In this document: one piece after another, positions 56,706-64,000 of the stretch
Numbering within the stretch: position 1 is the first letter of the stretch
How the letters are laid out: every line of letters begins with the position of its first letter
Assembly: GCA_029990175.1 (NCBI GenBank)
Contig: JARKIP010000023.1
Coordinates: 21,719,501-21,783,500, forward strand
Length of the DNA stretch: 64,000 nucleotides
Origin: Petunia secreta
Lineage: Eukaryota > Streptophyta > Magnoliopsida > Solanales > Solanaceae
Direction of reading: 5' to 3'
Notes under the pieces: generated by a model
The model's database searches: none
Told to the model about the DNA's origin: nothing
The model's input: only the letters and a program-made list of their open reading frames with translations
Made by a program: the position numbers and the translations under genes

Positions 56706-56724
56706 TGACGCCGTTGCCGGGGAT
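56706..56724 (+). other. Primer-binding site of the Athila element
   Basis: TGACGCCGTTGCCGGGGAT begins 6 bp after the LTR end. The family form is TGGCGCCGTTGCCGGGGA, usually assigned to tRNA-Asp; this copy has an A at the third base. Confidence 0.8.
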
Positions 56725-56908
56725 TGGCGTACATCTACTTCGGACTAAATATTTGGTTACTAATTTGAGAACTTATTAATATAATAATAATTAACATAAT
56801 CTACTAAGAACTACTATAACTACCTATTACTAACCGTACTAACTATTGCTTCTAACATTTTCCTTTCTGCTTCTAACATTTTTATTTTTGTTTCTAACAT
56901 TTTTTTTC

Positions 56909-56962
<54 letters not shown>

Positions 56963-57724
56963 ATTTCTTTACAGTCTTTACTACTGCTGTTTGCTACTAT
57001 ATATAATATAATATAATATTATAATACTGTTATTACTATATACTATTATCTATCTCATCATTGAGTTTCTTTTACATTGCTATAAGTAGTACTACTTCTA
57101 TTTCTATTATATTAATATACTATCTATTACGTATTATTACTTCTTTTTCTTTCTTTATTTTTTTTATATAGCCACTACTTTTATATATATTATAGTATTA
57201 TAAGTTAATTTCCATCATTGATAGTGCTTACTGTTATGCTCATTCTCGTGTTTTTCATTATAGTCAGTATTATCAGTATTAGAGTTATTATTTTTCTTAT
57301 TATTGTTATCCTTATTTAAAAAGAAAAAAAAAGAATCAGTAATTGTTTTTAGTACTAATGTTTATTATCTTTTAATATATTATGTTTACCTAATATCATA
57401 CAGTTTTTTTTATTTTCTTTCTTTCATTGTTAAGTATATATCACTACCTACTATTATTATCACTAATTACTACTGCTATTTTTACTATAGTTATCACCGA
57501 TCTTATCTATTTTAAAAATTAGCACCTATTATTCTCTTATCTTTCATTGACAAGTTTTTTACCGTTATTTTCTCATAATATATCTACTGTTCTTTTTATA
57601 ATTTTCTACTACTAGTATTTCTCTTTTTGTATTTTCTTGTAGTGTTATGATTACAACTATTTAGGACCTAGATTTGATTTTGATTTTGATTTTGATTTTT
57701 TTTTTTAAAGGTTTCAAGTAGTTT
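56725..57724 (+). other. Athila leader, low-complexity, with (TTA)n
   Basis: About 1 kb between primer site and gag, strongly poor in G on the + strand and rich in TACTA/TTATTA words. It includes a pure TTA microsatellite of ~16 units at 56911-56960. No credible ORF is seen. Confidence 0.7.
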
Positions 57725-60700
57725 ATGACCCGCTCTTCTAATAAAGAGTTGGTCAATTACGATCCTGAAATTGAAAAATCTTTGCGGTTGCGCAGGAAAG
57801 GACAATCATCATCTTCTCAAAGCGTAACTCGTGATCAAATGGAGCACCAACTTGGAGATGGTGTTGATCCATTGGGAGTCGCACCACCATACCACCTAGA
57901 AGAGCAGTTTGATGAAGTGGCACCAAGACCAGCAAATAGAATCCTACGGGATTATGCTAGACCAGACCGCTTCAATTGTGAATCTAGTGTCAGGAAACCA
58001 CCAGTGGCAGCAAACAACTTTGAAATCAGGACCGGCCTGATTCAAACAATCCAGCAATCTTGTACTTTCACTGGTGATCCAAGTGAAGATCCACATAGTC
58101 ATTTAATTGATTTCTTGGAACTGGTTGAAACTGCTAAATATAATGGAGTACCTGCTGAAGCAATCAAGTTAAGGCTATTTCCTTTTTCTTTAAAAGGTGA
58201 TGCCAAGACTTGGTTGCGAAGTTTACCTCAAGGGTCTATTACCACATGGGATCAAATGACTCAGAAGTTTTTAAACAAATATTTTTCCCCTGCTAAAACA
58301 ACAAAGTTAAGACAAGATATATCTAATTTCTTGCAGACTGACACTGAGTCAGTTTATCAAGCATGGGAAAGATTAAAATCAATGCTAAGAAAATGTCCAC
58401 ACCATGACATTCCTGAACATATGCAGTTGTACATTTTCTATCACGAGCTAAAACCATCTTCTAGAAATGTGATAGATGCAGCTGCAGGAGGTTCCATAAT
58501 GGGTAAAACCGCAGTTGAAGCATTGCAATTGTTAAATGAGATTTCTGAGAATGCCATTCAATGGCCATCTGATCGTATAATTATCAAAAAGGCCGCTACG
58601 GTAAATCAGGCAGATGCTTTAAATACACTAACACAACAGATTGCTTCTTTGGCACAAAAGTTTGAATCTTTTCAAGTGAATACACAACAACCAAGCCAGT
58701 CTGAGGCTTGTGACATGTGCGGAGGAAACCATCAAAATCATGAGTGCCAAGCAACTATTCAGAATGATGAACAAGTCAATTCCATTGGGTACAAGCCGTA
58801 CCCTTTTGGAAGTCCAATGGCACAGAAACATCCAGGATTCCAGTGGAGCAATCCAAATGGTGCTGAGAACTCTCAAAGCTTCCAGAAGCAACAGGTACAT
58901 AGCCTACCAGGTTACCAGAATCAAAATCGCGGGCAATCAAATTTCAGGTCATATCAGCAGACAGTTCCATATCAGCAAAGGCCTCAACAAGCCCATCCAA
59001 GTCTTGATGACCTTTTGTACAAGTACATTAAGGCCACTGACGAGAAAATGGAAAGCCAAAATTCTGCCCTAAAAAATTTGGAAATTCAGGTAAGCCAACT
59101 AGCAACTCTTGTGTCTGAAAAAATTCAAGGTCCCTTACCAAGCAATACAGAGAAAAATCTAAAAGAACACCTTAAGGCCATTGCTTTACGGTCAGGTAAG
59201 AATCTTGATGAACCTTATGCAGACAGGAAGGAAAAGAACTTGATAGAACAACATGTCAACAAGGGTAAGAATTTTGAAACATCCTCTGAAGAGAAAGAAA
59301 AGAATTTTGAAAAAATAACTCCTCTCCCTGTGACGATCCCTTTTCCACAAAAGATGAAAAGAGAAAAGCTTGATAGTCAATTTACAAAGTTTTTGGAAAT
59401 TTTAAAACAGATTCACATTAATATTCCATTCACTGATGCTTTATTGCAAATGCCTTCATATGCTAAATTTTTGAAAGAAATTTTGTCAAGCAAAAGGAAA
59501 TTGGAAGAAGTTTCTGTGGTAATGCTTACTGAAAAATGCAGTGCTATACTTCAAAATAAGCTACCACAAAAACTCGGTGATCCGGGAAGTTTTACGATTC
59601 CATGTACTTTGGGAGGAGTATATTTTGAAAAAGCACTTTGTGATTCTGGAGCTTCAATAAATTTGATGCCATTTTCTATTTATAGAAAATTGGATCTTGG
59701 TGAGATGAAAAACACAGTTGTTTCTCTTCAGTTTGCAGACCAAAGTACTAAGAGACCTAAGGGAATTATTGAAAATGTACTTGTGAGAGTAGATAAGTTT
59801 GTTTTCCCTGTTGATTTCATTGTACTTGAAATGGAAGAGTGTCCTGATGAACCAATAATTTTAGGTAGACCTTTTCTTGCTACAGGTAGAGCAATCATAG
59901 ATGTCCATCAAGGACAACTAATTTTGAGAGTTGATGAAGAAAGAGTCATTTTTGATATGCACAAGATTCTAAAATTTTTAGGAGATGAGACATCAACTTC
60001 TTGTTTTTCAATTGACATGATTAGTGATCTTGCAGATGAATTCAAAGATGACCAATTAATTTCAGACTCAATGGAAAGATACTTGGCTAAATTTGGCACA
60101 ACACACGATGATGATGCCACAATGAGAAGTGAAGCTGAATTATTGGAAAATGATTTTGAAGAAGAGGAAGAGACACAGTCAAAAGAAGTTCAAACAAAAT
60201 TTGAACTTAAAACTCTCCCCTCTCATTTAAAATATGTTTATCTTGAGCCCAAATTATTTCCAGTAATAATTTCATCTTCTCTGACTGCAGAACAGGAACA
60301 TAAGTTGATTGAAGTACTGAGAGCACATAAAGGAGCTCTAGGGTGGACTATAGCAGACATCAAAGGCATTAGTCCAGCTATTTGCACACATAGAATCCTC
60401 ATGCAGGATAGCTATAAGCCAATAGTCCAACCCCAAAGGAGATTGAATCCAGCAATGCAGGAAGTTGTTAAAAATGAAATAATTAAACTTTTGGCTGCAG
60501 GTATCATTTACCCCATTTCTGACAGTCCTTGGGTAAGTCCTGTTCAGGTGGTACCAAAGAAAGGAGGTATGACAGTTGTTAAAAATGAAAACAATGAACT
60601 CATACGTACCAGAACAGTTACAGGATGGAGGGTCTGTATTGATTACAGACGTCTCAATGATGCCACAAGAAAAGACCATTTTCCTTTACCATTTATTGAT

Positions 60701-63091
60701 CAAATGTTAGAAAGAGTAGCAGGATATGGTTTTTACTGTTTTCTTGATGGATATTCAGGGTATAACCAGATACCAATTGCACCAGAAGATCAGGATAAAA
60801 CAACTTTCACATGTCCTCATGGAACCTATGCATATAGGAGAATGCCATTTGGTTTATGCAATGCACCTGCAACATTTCAGCGTTGCATGTCCGCAATTTT
60901 CTCAGACATGACTGAAAATTTTCTGGAGATTTTTATGGATGATTTCACACTGTTTGGCAAAACATTTGAGGATTGTCTTTACCACTTGACCTTAGTTCTT
61001 AAAAGATGTGAAGAAACAAATCTGATTCTTAATTGGGAGAAATGTCATTTTATGGTTACTGAGGGAATAGTTTTAGGACATAAAATCACTGCTAAAGGGA
61101 TAGAAGTTGATAAGGCTAAAATTGATCTTATAGCAGGATTACCCCCTCCCACAACTGTTAAAGGCATTAGAAGCTTTCTTGGACATGCAGGTTTTTACAG
61201 AAGGTTTATAAAAGATTTTTCAAAAATTTCAAAACCTCTGACTAACCTTTTGATGAAAGATACTAAGTTTGATTTTTCAGGTGATTGTTTAAAAGAATTT
61301 GACACTCTTAAGGAGAAATTATCAACTGCTCCTGTAGTTGTATCCCCAGACTGGAACCAACCTTTTGAGATCATGTGTGATGCTAGTGATACAGCAGTTG
61401 GAGCTGTTTTAGGTCAAAGAAAAGATAAAATTTTTCGTCCCATTTACTATGCCAGTAGGACATTGAATGAGGCTCAGCTCAATTATGCCACAACGGAAAA
61501 AGAACTACTGGCAGTAGTATTTACTTTCAATAAGTTTCGTACCTATTTGATAGGAACCAAGGTCACTGTTTTTACTGATCATGCAGCTTTAAAATACCTC
61601 TTAGCAAAGAAAGATGCCCGACCTAGATTGTTAAGATGGATTTTACTTCTCCAAGAGTTTGACCTTGAAATAAAAGACAGAAAGGGAACTGAGAATCAGG
61701 TAGCCGACCATTTGTCTAGATTAGAGACCCCTCCTCATGAGTCGTGTGAAATAAAAGAAGAGTTTCCTGATGAACATATACTTTCTGTCAGCTCAATTGT
61801 GACTCAACCACCCTGGTTTGCAGACATTGCAAATTACTTGATTGGAAATTGGACACCTCGAGATTTCTCTTACCAGCAGAGGAAAAAACTCATATCTGAA
61901 GCTAAATATTATATGTGGAATGATCCCTACTTGTTTAGACTTTGTGCAGATAATATTATCAGAAGATGTGTACCTGAGGAAGAAATGAGCAAGATTTTGT
62001 ATCATTGCCATGATGGAGCAGTTGGAGGACACTATGCTGCAAATCGAACTGTCTTTAAAGTTTTGGAAGCTGGATTCTACTGGCCAACACTTTTTAAGGA
62101 TGCACGTGCTTACGTTGCACAATGTGACAGATGTCAAATAACAGGTAACATTACCAAGAGGGATGAAATGCCACTGCAGTCAATACAGGTATGTGAGATA
62201 TTTGATGTTTGGGGCATAGATTTTATGGGACCTTTTCCTTCATCTCATTCTTTTGAATATATCCTGGTGGCTGTAGATTATGTTTCAAAATGGGTTGAGG
62301 ACATTCCCACAAGAAAGAATGATGCTCGAACTGTGTGTAATTTTCTCAGAAAAAATATTTTTACCAGATTTGGCACACCTCGAGTCATCATTAGTGACCA
62401 AGGGACTCATTTCATGAATAGACAATTCTCTGCTTTACTGACAAAATATGGTGTGACTCACAAAACAGGAACACCATACCACGCTCAAACTCAAGGGCAA
62501 GTTGAGGTTTCAAACCGCGAATTAAAAAGAATACTTGAAAAAACGGTTGGAATCTCAAGAAAAGATTGGGCCTTAAAATTAGATGATGCACTATGGGCAT
62601 TCCGAACGGCATTCAAAACGCCAATTGGAACATCCCCATACAGATTAGTCTTTGGAAAAGCTTGTCATTTGCCAGTAGAATTAGAACACAAAGCTTATTG
62701 GGCATTAAAAGCACTAAATTTTGAACTGAACTCTGCCGGTAAAAATAGGTTTTTTCAAATTAATGAACTGGAAGAGCTGAGATTGGAAGCCTATGAAAAT
62801 GTCAAGATTTACAAAGAAAAAACTAAAAAATGGCATGATAACTTGATCCGACAAAAAAGTTTCAAAATTGGAGATCAAGTGCTTCTTTACAATAGCCGAC
62901 TTAGGCTATTTCCAGGAAAACTGAAATCCAGGTGGACAGGTCCTTACAATGTTACAGATGTTACCCCTTATGGAGCAATTGAAATTCAACAGATCCATGG
63001 AGGTAGCAAGTTTAAGGTAAATGGTCATAGGTTGAAATTGTACTTTGGAGGGCATTTTGAAAAACAACCTTCGGTAACCATGATAGCCTGA
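57725..63091 (+). CDS. Athila-type gag-pol polyprotein, uninterrupted
   Basis: 1788 residues in one frame, starting at ATG 57725. Gag: FEIRTGLIQTIQQSCTFTGD near residue 98 and WDQMTQKFLNKYF, with a single unusual knuckle CDMCGGNHQNHEC near 330 instead of a standard CCHC. Protease: CDSGASINLMP with Asp640. RT: FLDGYSGYNQIP (Asp1008) and FMDDF (Asp1072, Asp1073) in place of YxDD, as is common in this lineage. RNase H: MCDASD (Asp1219), TTEKELLAVV and TDHAALKYLL. Integrase: HCHDGAVGGHY at 1427 with the later CDRC, then Asp1499, Asp1558 and Glu1594; the last two are 35 residues apart (D35E). No chromodomain is visible. All catalytic residues are present, so the protein may be functional. No envelope-like ORF follows before 64000. 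Confidence 0.93.
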   Translation: MTRSSNKELVNYDPEIEKSLRLRRKGQSSSSQSVTRDQMEHQLGDGVDPLGVAPPYHLEEQFDEVAPRPANRILRDYARPDRFNCESSVRKPPVAANNFEIRTGLIQTIQQSCTFTGDPSEDPHSHLIDFLELVETAKYNGVPAEAIKLRLFPFSLKGDAKTWLRSLPQGSITTWDQMTQKFLNKYFSPAKTTKLRQDISNFLQTDTESVYQAWERLKSMLRKCPHHDIPEHMQLYIFYHELKPSSRNVIDAAAGGSIMGKTAVEALQLLNEISENAIQWPSDRIIIKKAATVNQADALNTLTQQIASLAQKFESFQVNTQQPSQSEACDMCGGNHQNHECQATIQNDEQVNSIGYKPYPFGSPMAQKHPGFQWSNPNGAENSQSFQKQQVHSLPGYQNQNRGQSNFRSYQQTVPYQQRPQQAHPSLDDLLYKYIKATDEKMESQNSALKNLEIQVSQLATLVSEKIQGPLPSNTEKNLKEHLKAIALRSGKNLDEPYADRKEKNLIEQHVNKGKNFETSSEEKEKNFEKITPLPVTIPFPQKMKREKLDSQFTKFLEILKQIHINIPFTDALLQMPSYAKFLKEILSSKRKLEEVSVVMLTEKCSAILQNKLPQKLGDPGSFTIPCTLGGVYFEKALCDSGASINLMPFSIYRKLDLGEMKNTVVSLQFADQSTKRPKGIIENVLVRVDKFVFPVDFIVLEMEECPDEPIILGRPFLATGRAIIDVHQGQLILRVDEERVIFDMHKILKFLGDETSTSCFSIDMISDLADEFKDDQLISDSMERYLAKFGTTHDDDATMRSEAELLENDFEEEEETQSKEVQTKFELKTLPSHLKYVYLEPKLFPVIISSSLTAEQEHKLIEVLRAHKGALGWTIADIKGISPAICTHRILMQDSYKPIVQPQRRLNPAMQEVVKNEIIKLLAAGIIYPISDSPWVSPVQVVPKKGGMTVVKNENNELIRTRTVTGWRVCIDYRRLNDATRKDHFPLPFIDQMLERVAGYGFYCFLDGYSGYNQIPIAPEDQDKTTFTCPHGTYAYRRMPFGLCNAPATFQRCMSAIFSDMTENFLEIFMDDFTLFGKTFEDCLYHLTLVLKRCEETNLILNWEKCHFMVTEGIVLGHKITAKGIEVDKAKIDLIAGLPPPTTVKGIRSFLGHAGFYRRFIKDFSKISKPLTNLLMKDTKFDFSGDCLKEFDTLKEKLSTAPVVVSPDWNQPFEIMCDASDTAVGAVLGQRKDKIFRPIYYASRTLNEAQLNYATTEKELLAVVFTFNKFRTYLIGTKVTVFTDHAALKYLLAKKDARPRLLRWILLLQEFDLEIKDRKGTENQVADHLSRLETPPHESCEIKEEFPDEHILSVSSIVTQPPWFADIANYLIGNWTPRDFSYQQRKKLISEAKYYMWNDPYLFRLCADNIIRRCVPEEEMSKILYHCHDGAVGGHYAANRTVFKVLEAGFYWPTLFKDARAYVAQCDRCQITGNITKRDEMPLQSIQVCEIFDVWGIDFMGPFPSSHSFEYILVAVDYVSKWVEDIPTRKNDARTVCNFLRKNIFTRFGTPRVIISDQGTHFMNRQFSALLTKYGVTHKTGTPYHAQTQGQVEVSNRELKRILEKTVGISRKDWALKLDDALWAFRTAFKTPIGTSPYRLVFGKACHLPVELEHKAYWALKALNFELNSAGKNRFFQINELEELRLEAYENVKIYKEKTKKWHDNLIRQKSFKIGDQVLLYNSRLRLFPGKLKSRWTGPYNVTDVTPYGAIEIQQIHGGSKFKVNGHRLKLYFGGHFEKQPSVTMIA

Positions 63092-64000
63092 TGAGTGACA
63101 GTTACTACGTCGAGCTGGCGACGTTAAACTCAGAACTATGGTTCCTTACCCGTAGCCATTGAGGGTGAAGCAATGGAGCCTCATAAGTCCAACATAAATT
63201 TGGATAATAAATGCTTAACCAATTGATCTGGTTAATATCCAGATTATTGTACAACCGGAACATCTTATGAAGGCCTCTACAAAAACAGAGTCACCTATAC
63301 GGAGCAACTCCATGGTGATCGGTATGCCTAAGTTACTGGTTGGTTAACCGTTTAATTGTGCAAATCTAATGATGGCGCAGGTAATTTTCTGGTTTATATT
63401 TAAACTAGGACCCCATGACTGTTAAGGTATTAAATTAGTCAGTCTATTACACATAGAATATGTGTGATCACAGTTTCTTTCAAGCTTTCTTCTGTGATTG
63501 TAAATTTGAAAGGCAAAAATATTTACATTTTACTTATTAAGCAGTATTTTCTACTTTAATTATTGTATTTTTATTTTTATTTTTTTAAAAAAAAAAAAAA
63601 AACTCTTTCTTTTACTTCCCGTTTAACTCGTCCTGAAATGCATTTTTCATCCAGGAGAATGAAATGTTCAAGTGAGGGGAAGGATTGTTCTGATTTATAT
63701 ATGTTTTATAAAATATTTTTATGATTTTTTGTAGGTATACTAATTAACAAAATAAACTCTTTGCATTGTATTCAATATTATTTCTTTTTATCTTCACCAT
63801 ATAATTTTTCGTGTTGATAATTTTGATTTTGTGAAAGCAAGAGAATGTATCTTCATCTCTGGAAATCATTGGAATTGAGAAAAGTTATGATCACAAAAAC
63901 AGGTAGAATCACTAAACTTGGCTAGAACTTGCTCTAAATATTTTTCGAGGCGAAATAATGGATGACATTGATTTTTAGAAAAGGAAATTAGGCCTTCTTC
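63092..64000 (+). other. Athila 3' non-coding region
   Basis: It starts with the TACGTCGAGCTGGCGACGTTAA-type segment usual after Athila pol. A purine tract GTGAGGGGAAGG lies at 63673-63684 and an A-run near 63587-63602. 63690-64000 does not resemble the 5' LTR start, so the 3' LTR lies further on. No ORF is seen. Confidence 0.6.

Larger units (their letters stand above)
55168..64000 (+). mobile_element. Athila-lineage Ty3/gypsy retrotransposon (3' end outside window)
   Basis: 5' LTR, primer-binding site, ~1-kb leader, a single gag-pol ORF and a long 3' non-coding region are visible. The primer-binding site and the polyprotein organisation are those of Athila-type elements. The 3' LTR is not reached by 64000, so the target duplication cannot be checked. 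It inserted into SIRE element 2 and is the youngest layer of the nest. Confidence 0.9.

Noticed and set aside
57303..57515. 70-codon hydrophobic ORF in the Athila leader
   Set aside because: It reflects the T-rich, G-poor leader composition and has no family character.
63690..64000. Start of the Athila 3' LTR after the purine tract at 63673
   Set aside because: The sequence does not match the 5' LTR start (TGATGGATATAAATTATTC), so the LTR must lie beyond the window.

Overview
The window is plant nuclear DNA, most likely from a Solanaceae species. It is AT-rich, and its genes are spread among nested LTR retrotransposons, MITEs and DNA transposons. One LINE tail has the (TTG)n 3' end typical of Solanaceae TS-SINE/RTE elements. 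The host genes I can support are four intronless family-1 UDP-glycosyltransferases of the UGT71 type, all on the + strand (12499-13929, 31658-33088, 37492-38952, 44104-45567), and one small two-exon gene of unknown function (2953-3583). UGT71-type enzymes move glucose from UDP-glucose to hydroxyls of small secondary metabolites in the cytosol, so this is a specialised-metabolism gene cluster.

Layout. 1-497 is the end of a + strand SIRE-like Copia LTR. 498-4290 holds a Stowaway MITE and the small gene. 4290-8070 is repeat-rich: AAGTGTTG repeats, a 120-bp tandem repeat and an RTE LINE tail. Roughly 8070-14098 (block A, with UGT copy 1) and 25065-33255 (block A', with UGT copy 2) are the two arms of a segmental duplication. 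It may extend outward to 4290 and 24130. The ~10 kb between the arms is a broken SIRE-type Copia element (14100-22256, minus) and a gag-only Copia element (22256-24140, minus) whose LTR carries a second Stowaway MITE.

Block A' has gained two Mutator-like elements, one carrying a 44-bp minisatellite and one with very long inverted arms. Block A has gained a Tourist-like MITE. 33555-36503 is a complete non-autonomous CACTA transposon with an ACT target duplication and palindromic subterminal repeats. UGT copies 3 and 4 flank a full-length but decayed Copia element (39207-43296) that itself split an older MITE. 46181-47144 is a hAT-like element full of CCGGTCC repeats. From 47594 to the window end there is a three-level nest: a Copia integrase remnant, a second SIRE element (47695-55167, minus), and an Athila-type Ty3/gypsy element (55168 to beyond 64000, +) with an uninterrupted 1788-residue polyprotein.

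The UGT cluster grew by tandem duplication while transposons filled the spacers. Copies 1 and 2 are about 91% identical in protein by hand count, with a 192-bp stretch of complete nucleotide identity over the sugar-donor box that suggests gene conversion. All identities are hand-read from the sequence; no alignment or database search was run.
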